DNA of 64,000 nt from Bacillota bacterium (GCA_023435225.1 JAEYRX010000043.1:1-64000); one strand, 5' to 3'; shown: positions 52,127-60,757, counted from the stretch's first letter. Program-made: numbers and translations. Notes: generated by a model not told the origin, from the sequence alone.

Positions 52127-52795
52127 ATGATGGTTAGTTTAGAATCAGCACTAGAGAGAGCAGTTTCCCGGGGACTTAAGGTAAATACGGTTATTGATGT
52201 TGGAGCATCAGACGGCCGATGGACGCTTACTGCCAGTAAATTATTTCCAGAAGCAAAGTTTTTTTTAGTAGAGCCTAATCAGGCACATGAGGCATCTTTA
52301 CAAGCTATTCATTCAATGTATTCAAATATGGATTATGTAATTGCCGCTGCAGGGGATATTTCCGGCGAAATCTATTTTTCGACACCTGATTTATTCAGCG
52401 GGTTTATTCAGGAAAAATCGGATGAGGGAAACTCCAAAGTTATAATAGAAAAACTGGATTTTTGGATAATAAAAAGAAATTTACCTCCACCATACGTATT
52501 GAAAGTAAACACCAATGGAGCGGAATGGCTAGTGATTCGGGGCGCAGCTGAAACACTAAAACAGACTAATATGGTAATTTTGGAGAGTTATAATTTTTCA
52601 GAACATGGACAGCTGAGGTTTCATGAAATTTGCCTAATAATGGAAGAGCTTCATTTTCGGTGTATAGATATAGCTGAACCGTTGCATAGAATGAAAGATC
52701 GAGCTTTGAGCCAATTTAAACTTTTTTTTATTCCTGATTCTAGTTTTGAATTTATATCAAACCATTATTATAGTAATGCGGATTTAGGAGAATGA
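52127..52795 (+). CDS. FkbM-type SAM methyltransferase
   Basis: This 222-residue protein has VIDVGASDGRWTLTASKLFP, EPNQAHEASLQAI, YVLKVNTNGAEWLVIRGA and MVILESYNF, matching the first 215 residues of the gene before it. It lacks the two C-terminal modules, so it looks like a tandem duplicate with the tail lost, or the unextended form. In VLKVNTNG the usual LDTHG aspartate is asparagine, which may alter activity. Confidence 0.78.
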   Translation: MMVSLESALERAVSRGLKVNTVIDVGASDGRWTLTASKLFPEAKFFLVEPNQAHEASLQAIHSMYSNMDYVIAAAGDISGEIYFSTPDLFSGFIQEKSDEGNSKVIIEKLDFWIIKRNLPPPYVLKVNTNGAEWLVIRGAAETLKQTNMVILESYNFSEHGQLRFHEICLIMEELHFRCIDIAEPLHRMKDRALSQFKLFFIPDSSFEFISNHYYSNADLGE

Positions 52796-52797
52796 AT

Positions 52798-53910
52798 ATG
52801 GCTGTAAAGTGGTTACCTAAAATTTCTATCATTACCCCTACTTTTAACAGCGAAAAACACTTGGAAGAAACCATTAAAAGCGTACTTAATCAAGATTATT
52901 CGAATATTGAGTATATCATCATCGATGGTGGCTCCAATGATAGAACTCTAAGTATTATAGCCAAGTATAGGCAACGGATATCTTATTTTATTTCCGAACC
53001 GGATAAAGGGATCTATGATGCTTTCAATAAAGGGCTTCGAGTCGCTACTGGGGATATAATTTATTTTTTGAATTCGGACGATTATTTATATGAAAGCAAT
53101 GTAATCGGTGAACTTGCGGAAATCTTTAGCAGTCGACCGAATCTCGCTTTCGTTTATGGCAATGCCTTGGTTTTAGATGAGAAAATCGGCTTCAAATATA
53201 TTCGTGGCCGGGCGATGAGTTTTCAAGACTTAAAAACAGGTGAAATGCCTCCTCATATGGGCTTTTTTGCAAGGAAGTCTTTGTTTGAGAAACATGGTTA
53301 TTTTGATACCCAATATGTAATTGGGGGTGATTATGATTTTGTTGTTAAATGTTTTCAAAGCGATGAGCAAAACTCACTATATGTCGACAGGACGATCGCT
53401 GTTTTCCGTTGTGGCGGCATAAGTACGGACCCTACCAAACAACAATTGATGAGTCAAGAGCAGAGTGCCATTATCGCAAAATATTTCGGCATTCAACCAG
53501 AAATTAGTGCAGTAAGTGAAATCAACGGTTATTACCGGACTTGGCTCGAATGCTTGTTGTTGCAAAGTAAAGGAATTTCCAGTGTATTACATCAAAATGG
53601 AATAAAGAAGGTAGCGATATTCGGGACCATGAAAACCGCTTTGTACCTTTTAGCCGATTTGAAGCAGGAAAAGATTAAGGTGGTTTCATTTCTTGATAAT
53701 AATCCCAATATGCAAAATCAAAATTTGTTTGGAATACCGGTGAATCCATCGAAATGGATTGCTCAAAATATTGATAAAATCGACGCAATCTTAATATCAA
53801 TCGAAAATAACCGCGATTCTATAGTGATTGAGCAATTTAGAGAAATGGTAAAGAATAGCCCGGTTCAAGTCTATTCGTGGAAAGACCTGATTAAAATAAG
53901 TTTAGCTTAA
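52798..53910 (+). CDS. family 2 glycosyltransferase with C-terminal Rossmann module
   Basis: About 370 residues. Residues 1-210 are a GT2 domain: ISIITPTFNSEKHLEETIKS, IIDGGSNDRTL, FNKGLRVATGDIIYFLNSDD (DxD equivalent) and GGDYDFVVKCFQ. Residues 265-365 are the shared module: VAIFGTMKTALYLLADL, VSFLDNNPNMQNQNLFGIPV, IDAILISIENNR. The first ATG at 52792 overlaps the previous stop codon; ATG at 52798 is better spaced after TTAGGAGAATG. Confidence 0.8.
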   Translation: MAVKWLPKISIITPTFNSEKHLEETIKSVLNQDYSNIEYIIIDGGSNDRTLSIIAKYRQRISYFISEPDKGIYDAFNKGLRVATGDIIYFLNSDDYLYESNVIGELAEIFSSRPNLAFVYGNALVLDEKIGFKYIRGRAMSFQDLKTGEMPPHMGFFARKSLFEKHGYFDTQYVIGGDYDFVVKCFQSDEQNSLYVDRTIAVFRCGGISTDPTKQQLMSQEQSAIIAKYFGIQPEISAVSEINGYYRTWLECLLLQSKGISSVLHQNGIKKVAIFGTMKTALYLLADLKQEKIKVVSFLDNNPNMQNQNLFGIPVNPSKWIAQNIDKIDAILISIENNRDSIVIEQFREMVKNSPVQVYSWKDLIKISLA

Positions 53911-53971
53911 AATGACAATAAAATTGCTGCAATAATTACAAAATATCTTACTGAATGGAGTATATGAATAG

Positions 53972-55105
53972 ATGGAATTAAAAGAATTTTTATCTATAAT
54001 TGCCGTAAAGAAAATAGTAATCTTTGGGACCGGGTCGGCAAGTAGACAGATCGGTAGTTTAATCCCATATAATGTAACTTATTACGTTGATAACGATTCT
54101 AATAAATGGGACCTGGAGTTTTTGAACTCTAGGATTTTTCCCCCTGAAGTATTGACCAAAGAAGACCCTGACAATCTGGCGATTATTATCATGAGCATGT
54201 TTTATCCGGAGATCGCCAATCAATTAAAAAAACTAGGCTTTAGCGAGGAGAAGCATTTCTGGAACGGTCTGGATTTATTGCCGGATGATCAAACTACTAT
54301 TTTGAATGAAGTCACTTTGGAGTATCCGGTGGAATCGTCTCCCCGATATGGATATGGAAAACCAGCCCATCAAAAAATACAGGCTATTATCAACCGAGAA
54401 CGGAAGAGATATCAAGGGATTCTAAAAAAATTTGCCCGTTACCAGAGCTTTTTTGATAATATCCCATTGTTTGCCATGGAGTTTAATTCTCCGGAACCAT
54501 ATTGGAATAATGAATTTATTCCGGGTTTGGACGCGATATCTATTTACGCTTTTTTGGCCTTGAATAATCCCGACAGGTATTTTGAGATTGGTTCGGGCAA
54601 CTCCACCAAGTTTGCCCGGAGGGCCATTAAAGAACAAGGGCTGAGAACCAAGATTACTTCGTTCGACCCGTTTCCCCGGAGGGAAGTAGACGGTCTTTGC
54701 GACCGAATAATCAGAGAACCCCTTGAAAAAGTTGATCTTACCGTTTTTGCGGAGTTGCAAAAAGGTGATATCCTATTTGTTGATAACTCGCACCGTTCTT
54801 CTATGAATACCGATGTAACCGTAGTCTTTTTGGATATCTTGCCCTATCTTAAAAAAGGTGTTCTAGTAGGATTTCATGATATTTTCCTGCCTTATGATTA
54901 TCCGCCGGACTGGGCGAAACGGTTTTATTCGGAACAATATTTATTGGCATCAGCTATTTTAGCACAAGGGAAAAAGTTTCGGATAGAATTAGCAAACCAT
55001 TTTATTACAAAAGATTTGGAATTAAAACAATTATTAATTCCTATTTGGGATAAATCAAGGGAAGCCTTATTAGGTGGGGCAGCTTTTTGGATTAAAACCT
55101 TATAA
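53972..55105 (+). CDS. Rossmann module fused to SAM-dependent methyltransferase-like domain
   Basis: About 377 residues. In this gene the shared module is at the N-terminus (residues 10-95: IVIFGTGSASRQIGSLI, YYVDNDSNKWDLEF, IIIMSMFYPEI). The rest has a class I methyltransferase-like fold: YFEIGSGNSTKFARRAI, SFDPFPRREVDG, GDILFVDNSHRSSMNTD and GVLVGFHDIFLP. Function unknown; likely sugar methylation. No gene is in the 370 bases after it except promoter signals and a very short reading frame. Confidence 0.7.
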   Translation: MELKEFLSIIAVKKIVIFGTGSASRQIGSLIPYNVTYYVDNDSNKWDLEFLNSRIFPPEVLTKEDPDNLAIIIMSMFYPEIANQLKKLGFSEEKHFWNGLDLLPDDQTTILNEVTLEYPVESSPRYGYGKPAHQKIQAIINRERKRYQGILKKFARYQSFFDNIPLFAMEFNSPEPYWNNEFIPGLDAISIYAFLALNNPDRYFEIGSGNSTKFARRAIKEQGLRTKITSFDPFPRREVDGLCDRIIREPLEKVDLTVFAELQKGDILFVDNSHRSSMNTDVTVVFLDILPYLKKGVLVGFHDIFLPYDYPPDWAKRFYSEQYLLASAILAQGKKFRIELANHFITKDLELKQLLIPIWDKSREALLGGAAFWIKTL

Positions 55106-55391
55106 CCAATATTGCATTTTAATAGTTAAATAAAACAAAGATTAAAATACTTAAATAAATCATCTCCGAACCTGATAACAATATTTTCTAATTCAACTTT
55201 CCCACTTCAATAATCTTTTTCAGTTAAGTAATATCAATCAATATCGATTTTTGAAAATATCGAAAGCTTTAATAATTTTTTTAAAATCGATATTCCAAAG
55301 TGTTGACTTAACTATTAAATTTTAAGGTAGGAAAGTTGCATTACTAAGCTTTAGAAAAGGCTTAAATTCAGCAACCGGAGGTGTTGTTTTT
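55106..55391. other. AT-rich spacer with long inverted repeat
   Basis: AATATCGATTTT (55240-55251) is the perfect inverted copy of 55283-55294, with a 31-base AT-rich loop. No gene is visible. It could be a terminator for the upstream run or a protein-binding site ahead of the sigma-28-like promoter at 55403. Confidence 0.5.
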
Positions 55392-55460
55392 TTGGCCACT
55401 TCTAAAATAATTGCAGAATTTGCCGATACTTTTATTAAAGGTGTACCCATTCGAATTTAA
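55392..55460 (+). other. 22-codon open reading frame with a good ribosome site
   Basis: TTG at 55392 follows CGGAGGTG (55376-55383) and opens a frame of 22 codons (MATSKIIAEFADTFIKGVPI...) that stops at 55460. It may be a leader peptide or the start of a lost gene. Because the same bases hold a near-perfect sigma-28 promoter, translation of this frame would require transcription from further upstream. Confidence 0.3.
55403..55429 (+). promoter_or_regulatory. sigma-28 promoter before the glycosyltransferase/acyl cassette
   Basis: TAAA (55403-55406), exactly 15 bases, then GCCGATAC (55422-55429), differing from the consensus only at the last base. Transcription would start near 55436, giving a leader of about 40 bases before the ATG at 55477. 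It would drive 55477-59092 and perhaps further. Confidence 0.75.
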
Positions 55461-55476
55461 TACACTTGGAGTAACC

Positions 55477-56673
55477 ATGAAACAGGAGAAGCTTAACCGA
55501 GAACCGTTAGTATCTGCCGTAATACCGGCTTATAATGCAGAAAGCTACATCGAAGAGACGATTCAAAGTTTGTTACAGCAGACTTCGCCGCTAACAGAGA
55601 TTATTATCGTTGATGATTGCAGTAATGATAATACAGTAAAGATCGTTAGTTGTTTAAAAAAACAATACAAAGGATTAGTTCGCCTATATCAACAAAAAAT
55701 AAATTCCGGTGCCTCGACTGCGCGAAATGTAGGGGTTAATCTAGCCAATACCGAATGGGTTCTATTTATGGATGCCGATGATGTTGCCGAACCCGATTTA
55801 ATCAAAATGGAGTTGGAACAGATAAGAAAACTGATTAATTTATGGCAGGAGGAAGTAGTCTTAGCTTATCCTGCTTGTTCTATAATTTCAGCTTCCGGAG
55901 AATCAATACCAGGTATTCACCAAAGTAAGCAAGTAGGGCATGAAGAAATATTAGGATATCAATTTGTAAGAAATCAAATTATTACCACCTCCGGAACCTT
56001 GGTTAAAAAGCAAATATTTCAAAGAGTGAATGGTTTTGATGAATCGATAAGGTATTCGGAAGATTGGGATTTGTGGTTAAGGATGGCCGCACAAGGCGGT
56101 TTTGCCTATATTGATCAGCCGTTGGTTCGGGTTCGTCGTCACTTTACCAATATTTCAAAGAAGCTTGATAATATGCTTGGAGGCGAGCAACAGATTTTAA
56201 GGAAATATTCGTTTGATTTCATTCAATCCGCCATTGATAAACGTAAACTAGCCTGGGAAGAAAACCGGGCGGATTTTGTCTCCGTTATATTCCGTATAGG
56301 ATGTTGGGCAGAAGGATTTGAGATCGCGGGGAGTATTGTAGCTAATAAACCGGATTATCCCAAAAGCTTGTTTTTAATCGGTCTGTATTATTTATCGCAA
56401 AAGGACTGGATAAATGCCAAAGAAGCATTTGAAAAGGTACTGCAAATAGAACCCAATAACGGGGCAGCACTAAATAATCTAGGCGCAATCCTAGTTTTAC
56501 TGGATAAAATCGAAGATGCCAAAGGCCTCCTTTTAAAAGCGTTATCCTTGTTTCCTAATTTTCTGGATGCATCGGAAAATTTGAGTATTTTGGAAGACGA
56601 TAACCGGAACCTAGACAATCTACGTTTTACCTGGCGCGAATTACGACCAGTATTAACTGTTTATACTCATTAA
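55477..56673 (+). CDS. family 2 glycosyltransferase with C-terminal TPR repeats
   Basis: About 398 residues. Residues 10-230 are a GT2 domain (SAVIPAYNAESYIEETIQSL, IIVDDCSNDNTV, NVGVNLANTEWVLFMDADD, and SEDWDLWLRMAAQGGFAY). Residues 300-370 carry TPR-like helices (YYLSQKDWINAKEAFEKVLQ, GAALNNLGAILVLLDKIEDA). TPR-linked glycosyltransferases often modify proteins, which fits flagellin as acceptor. The ATG at 55477 follows GGAG; an earlier TTG in frame has no ribosome site. Confidence 0.8.
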   Translation: MKQEKLNREPLVSAVIPAYNAESYIEETIQSLLQQTSPLTEIIIVDDCSNDNTVKIVSCLKKQYKGLVRLYQQKINSGASTARNVGVNLANTEWVLFMDADDVAEPDLIKMELEQIRKLINLWQEEVVLAYPACSIISASGESIPGIHQSKQVGHEEILGYQFVRNQIITTSGTLVKKQIFQRVNGFDESIRYSEDWDLWLRMAAQGGFAYIDQPLVRVRRHFTNISKKLDNMLGGEQQILRKYSFDFIQSAIDKRKLAWEENRADFVSVIFRIGCWAEGFEIAGSIVANKPDYPKSLFLIGLYYLSQKDWINAKEAFEKVLQIEPNNGAALNNLGAILVLLDKIEDAKGLLLKALSLFPNFLDASENLSILEDDNRNLDNLRFTWRELRPVLTVYTH

Positions 56674-56747
56674 ACAAATAACGGTTGAAAATATCCTTGG
56701 ACTAATAAAAAAGAGGTTTTTTGATATTTTCTAAAGGGAGGACTACG

Positions 56748-57044
56748 ATGCGACAACGGATTATTAGTATTATAACTCGTGAAGCCGGCGACTTAAATGA
56801 GCAAAATGAGAAGAAAGTGGCGGTGGAGGAAGGCGAAAATGCCGGATTGTACGGAGCTAACGGGGCATTGGACTCTATAGGGCTTGTGACGTTAATTGTT
56901 GCCGTGGAACAAGCGATCGAGGATGAGATGGGGACCACAGTGAGTCTGGCAGACGAGAAAGCCATGTCCCAAAAACATAGTCCGTTCCGGACCATCGGGA
57001 CGTTGGCCGATTATATTATCCAACTGCTACGGGAGGAAGTCTGA
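56748..57044 (+). CDS. acyl carrier protein-like
   Basis: About 98 residues. The phosphopantetheine attachment motif is GALDSIGLVTLIVAVEQAIE (serine in DSIG), with C-terminal helices ending TLADYIIQLL. It is longer at the N-terminus than housekeeping ACP. It is directly followed by a ketoreductase and an acyl ligase, with one-base overlaps, so it should carry the acyl group they make. AAAGGGAGG precedes the ATG. The cassette is visibly more GC-rich than the genes before it. Confidence 0.85.
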   Translation: MRQRIISIITREAGDLNEQNEKKVAVEEGENAGLYGANGALDSIGLVTLIVAVEQAIEDEMGTTVSLADEKAMSQKHSPFRTIGTLADYIIQLLREEV

Positions 57045-57751
57045 TGGACCGGCCGGTCACCTTAATCACCGGAACGCGGAAAGGAATCGGTAAGGCTCTG
57101 GTAGCGCATTACCTGTCCCTCGGGCATCAGGTCATCGGCTGCAGCCGCTCCGAGCTGGAGGAGACGGTAGATAGGCCGGATAGCTATCGCCATTTTCGGG
57201 CGGATGTGGCGGATGAGCCCGCGGTTAAGGACATCTTCTCAAATATCCGCAAGGATTATGGCCGTTTAGATCACCTTATTAATAATGCCGGGATTGCCGC
57301 CATGAATCATTCAATACTGACACCCCTCACCACCGTGCATGCTGTATTGAGTACCAATGTGGCCGGCACATTTCTATTTTGCCGTGAGGCGGCCAAACTC
57401 ATGCAACAGAAGAGGTGTGGCCGGATCGTTAATTTTACGACGGTGGCGACTCCGCTTAAACTGGAGGGAGAGGCAATTTACGCCGCTTCTAAAGCGGCGG
57501 TGATATCCTTGACTCAAATTATGGCTAAAGAATTGGGCGCCTATGGTATTACGGTAAACGCTGTGGGACCTACTCCGGTACAAACCGATCTAATTAAATC
57601 CGTCCCCAGGGAGAAGATTGATCGTCTATTGGCGTTGCAGGCTATTGAGCGTTTCGCCACGTTTGCCGATATCGCCAATGTGATTGATTTTTTTCTAAAA
57701 AAAGAGAGCGATTTTATCACCGGGCAAGTCATCTTTTTGGGAGGTGTGTAG
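57044..57751 (+). CDS. FabG-like short-chain dehydrogenase (3-oxoacyl-ACP reductase type)
   Basis: This 235-residue SDR has TGTRKGIGKALVAHYL as cofactor loop, LINNAGIAA, and the catalytic YAASKAAVISLTQIMAKELG, with a C-terminal ITGQVIFLGG that is classic for FabG. It probably reduces a 3-oxoacyl group on the ACP encoded before it, giving a 3-hydroxyacyl chain. The start overlaps the ACP stop codon by one base. Confidence 0.85.
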   Translation: MDRPVTLITGTRKGIGKALVAHYLSLGHQVIGCSRSELEETVDRPDSYRHFRADVADEPAVKDIFSNIRKDYGRLDHLINNAGIAAMNHSILTPLTTVHAVLSTNVAGTFLFCREAAKLMQQKRCGRIVNFTTVATPLKLEGEAIYAASKAAVISLTQIMAKELGAYGITVNAVGPTPVQTDLIKSVPREKIDRLLALQAIERFATFADIANVIDFFLKKESDFITGQVIFLGGV

Positions 57752-59092
57752 ATGTTTATCGACTTTCTATTGGAGGGATTTGCTAATTATAAGGATGAAG
57801 AAGCCATCATCTGGAGCGACCAGTCCTTCCGGTATGACTGGATGCTTGCAACGGTCCAAAAACATCTGGTAAATCTCCGGGCTGCTGTCGAACCCCAATC
57901 GGTGGTGGCGTTGGAAGCGGATTTTTCCCCTAATTCCGTCGCTATATTACTGGCTTTGATTGAATATGGCTGTATTATTGTACCGCTGACTGATTCAGTC
58001 ACCTATCAAAAATCGGAGTTCCGGGAGATCGCCGAAGTGGAGACTATTATTAAAGTGAATCCGAACGATGAGGTTGCGATTGAGCATACCAGAATACCGG
58101 TAAAACATGAATTATTACAGAGTTTGAAGCAAGCGAAACGACCGGGACTAATTCTCTTTTCTTCAGGATCGACCGGCAAAAGCAAGGCGACGCTTCATGA
58201 TTTTGTTCCGTTATTGGAAAAGTTTCGAGTACCCCGATATGCCAGGCGCACCATAACTTTTTTACTCTTTGACCATATCGGCGGGATTAATACCTTACTT
58301 TATACCCTGTCCAACGGTGGCTGTATCATTTCAGTTCGTGAACGGACGCCGGAAACCGTATGCCGTGCGATAGAAAAATACCGGGCGGAGACTCTGCCAA
58401 CTTCTCCTACTTTTATCAACCTTCTGTTATTGAGTGAAGCTTATCAGCGTTTCGATCTTAGCAGTTTGACTTTGGTCTCCTATGGCACAGAAGTGATGCC
58501 GGAAAGCACGCTGTTACGGTTCAATAAACTTTTCCCCAATGTCTCTCTCTTACAAACTTACGGGCTTTCGGAGATCGGCATTATGCGGTCTAAGTCTAAA
58601 TCCTCCGGCTCTTTGTGGGTAAAGATCGGCGGTGAAGGCTTTGCCACCCGGGTGGTTGACGGGATACTGGAAATCCAAGCGCAGTCCGCCATGTTGGGTT
58701 ACCTCAATGCGCCCAGTCCTTTTACGGCGGACGGCTGGTTCCATACCGGCGACGCGGTGGAGGTGGACGGCGACTACCTGCGGATTCTGGGACGAAAGTC
58801 GGAGTTGATCAATGTCGGCGGGAAAAAGGTCTATCCGGCAGAGGTCGAGAGCGTAATACAGTTAATGGACGGCGTGGAAGAGGTGGCTGTTTCGGCGGAA
58901 AAAAATCCTATCACCGGCCAGATGGTAAAAGCCCGGGTAAAATTGTGTACAGAAGAAACCGTCAGCGAATTTCGCCAACGAATGCGGGAATTTTGCAGGG
59001 GTAAATTGGAAGCGTTTAAGATCCCCCAGAAAGTGGTCCTGGTGGCTGAATCCATGCATGGTGAACGTTTCAAAAAAATGCGGCGGGAATAA
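57752..59092 (+). CDS. AMP-binding acyl ligase (ANL superfamily)
   Basis: This 446-residue protein has the P-loop-like LILFSSGSTGKSKATLHD, LQTYGLSEIGIM, and GWFHTGDAVEVDGDYLRILGR with KSELINVGGKKVYPAEVE. It ends HGERFKKMRRE; the usual GK adenylation lysine position is not clear, so its activity needs care. It would load a fatty or hydroxy acid on the ACP or CoA. It is shorter than typical acyl-CoA synthetases by about 50-100 residues at the N-terminus. It starts right after the SDR stop codon. Confidence 0.8.
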   Translation: MFIDFLLEGFANYKDEEAIIWSDQSFRYDWMLATVQKHLVNLRAAVEPQSVVALEADFSPNSVAILLALIEYGCIIVPLTDSVTYQKSEFREIAEVETIIKVNPNDEVAIEHTRIPVKHELLQSLKQAKRPGLILFSSGSTGKSKATLHDFVPLLEKFRVPRYARRTITFLLFDHIGGINTLLYTLSNGGCIISVRERTPETVCRAIEKYRAETLPTSPTFINLLLLSEAYQRFDLSSLTLVSYGTEVMPESTLLRFNKLFPNVSLLQTYGLSEIGIMRSKSKSSGSLWVKIGGEGFATRVVDGILEIQAQSAMLGYLNAPSPFTADGWFHTGDAVEVDGDYLRILGRKSELINVGGKKVYPAEVESVIQLMDGVEEVAVSAEKNPITGQMVKARVKLCTEETVSEFRQRMREFCRGKLEAFKIPQKVVLVAESMHGERFKKMRRE

Positions 59093-59116
59093 ACGGTAAA
59101 CGGTGGTGGGTATGCG

Positions 59117-59656
59117 GTGTTACGGTTTGGGAAAATTACTGAGAAGGATTTGGAGCTTATCCTAAGCTGGCGGATTAAGGAAAGCGTTACCCGGTATATG
59201 TTCAGTGACATCGAAAATGATCTGAACAAGCAGAAAGAATGGTATCAGCGGATATCGTTCGATTCATCTTGCCAGTACTGGATGATTTATTATGAGGAGC
59301 AGCCGATTGGTGTTATTGGCCTGACTGCTATTGATAAACGGAATAACCATGGTTTCCTGGCATACTACCTTGGCGAGGAAAAATCCAGGGGGATTGGAGG
59401 CATTATTCCGCCGTACTTTTATAACTACGTCTTTGCCAGACTGAATTTGAAAAAAATAATTGCCGAAGTCATGGAGGGTAACGAGAATGTGATGAAGTTG
59501 CATCTTCTCAATGGGTACCGGCAGGTGGGAGTCTTGAAAGAACATATTTATAAATATGAACGATTTCATGATGTGTTCCTTTTTGAGCTTTTAGATTCCG
59601 AATGGGCGGAAAAAGGCCGGCGTTATCAAAAATGCCTGGCAAATTTTGCGGAGTAA
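59117..59656 (+). CDS. GNAT acyltransferase, PseH-like
   Basis: This 179-residue GNAT protein starts LRFGKITEKDLELILSWR, contains WMIYYEEQPIGVIGLTAIDK and ends FARLNLKKIIAEVMEGNENVMK with HLLNGYRQVGVLKEHI, as in PseH/SpsD/RimJ-type enzymes. PseH acetylates the 4-amino group of the PseC product. Next to an ACP cassette it may use another acyl donor instead of acetyl-CoA. The start is GTG at 59117. pseG follows, completing the pseudaminic steps begun 41 kb upstream. Confidence 0.8.
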   Translation: MLRFGKITEKDLELILSWRIKESVTRYMFSDIENDLNKQKEWYQRISFDSSCQYWMIYYEEQPIGVIGLTAIDKRNNHGFLAYYLGEEKSRGIGGIIPPYFYNYVFARLNLKKIIAEVMEGNENVMKLHLLNGYRQVGVLKEHIYKYERFHDVFLFELLDSEWAEKGRRYQKCLANFAE

Positions 59657-59731
59657 TCGCCTTCAGATTTAGATTTATACGGGATTAGAAAAGATGAGAA
59701 TTAATCGGCATATTTGGATTGGTGAAAAAAC

Positions 59732-60757
59732 ATGAAGATCGGAATTAGGGCGGATGGTGGGTCGATTGTTGGAATGGGGCATATCGTCCGCTGTCTTTCC
59801 CTGGCAAAAGCTTTTGCCAACAGGGGACATCAGATAATTTTTATCAGCCAAGACCCTACCGGGATTGGAATAATTAACAAATCGGGTTTTGAGATTCAGG
59901 TTATCCGAAGTTGCGGGAAAAATGAAGAAATCTCCAAAATAAAAAGCATTATTTCCGCGAAGATGTTGGATTGTTTGATTATTGACTCTTACCAAGTGGA
60001 CCGACAATATTTCCTTAATTTAAAACAAGTAGTTCCATTACTCGGTTATATCGATGACCTAAACCGTTTTATATATTCGATTGATTTTTTAATCAACGGT
60101 AATATTGCCGCCGAGGAATTAGGCTATACCGGATACTCAGAACGGGAAATGTTATTATTGGGAATCAGGTATAACCTGATTCGGGAAGAGTTCGGGGATC
60201 TCCCGGCGGCAAAGGTACGCCCGGTTATCGCCAGGGTTTTAGTGACAACCGGCGGAACCGATTTAGTAAATTTATCTACTAAGATAATCAATGCAATTCG
60301 TCTGGATGCAACAATGAATCATATTGTCCTGGATGTGGTAGTGGGTGGGGGAAATCAATTTAAAGACGAGATAACTAATCTAAGCAAGAAATATCCCAAT
60401 GTTTGCCTCCATCATAATGTAGACAAGATTTCCGTTCTGATGCGTCGGGCGGATTTAGCGATTTCCGCCGGAGGGAGCACCCTTTATGAACTCTGTGCTT
60501 GTGGTCTACCGACATTAGCAGTTATTATCGCCGATAATCAGCAATTTATTGTAGAAGAACTGGCTAAGTCCGGTTATATCAAGAATCTTGGTTGGCATGG
60601 TCAATTGGATTTTCGGCTATTACGGGAAGAAATAAATGGCTTTCGTTATGAAGAGAGACTGTCCGCTGCAATGAAGATGCAAGGCTTGGTGGATGGCAAT
60701 GGTGCCAAACGGGTGGTTGAGGCGGTAGAACGTTATTTTATAATTAAAGAAGGATGA
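59732..60757 (+). CDS. pseG: UDP-2,4-diacetamido-2,4,6-trideoxy-beta-L-altropyranose hydrolase, PseG
   Basis: This 341-residue GT-B-like protein starts KIGIRADGGSIVGMGHIVRC and has GYIDDLNRF, VTTGGTDLVNLSTKII, and AISAGGSTLYELCACGLPTL, the marks of PseG/SpsG. It removes UDP from the diacylated sugar so that PseI can condense it with PEP. ATG after a GGTG site. No PseI follows within the window; the only NeuB-family protein is at 34645. Confidence 0.88.
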   Translation: MKIGIRADGGSIVGMGHIVRCLSLAKAFANRGHQIIFISQDPTGIGIINKSGFEIQVIRSCGKNEEISKIKSIISAKMLDCLIIDSYQVDRQYFLNLKQVVPLLGYIDDLNRFIYSIDFLINGNIAAEELGYTGYSEREMLLLGIRYNLIREEFGDLPAAKVRPVIARVLVTTGGTDLVNLSTKIINAIRLDATMNHIVLDVVVGGGNQFKDEITNLSKKYPNVCLHHNVDKISVLMRRADLAISAGGSTLYELCACGLPTLAVIIADNQQFIVEELAKSGYIKNLGWHGQLDFRLLREEINGFRYEERLSAAMKMQGLVDGNGAKRVVEAVERYFIIKEG

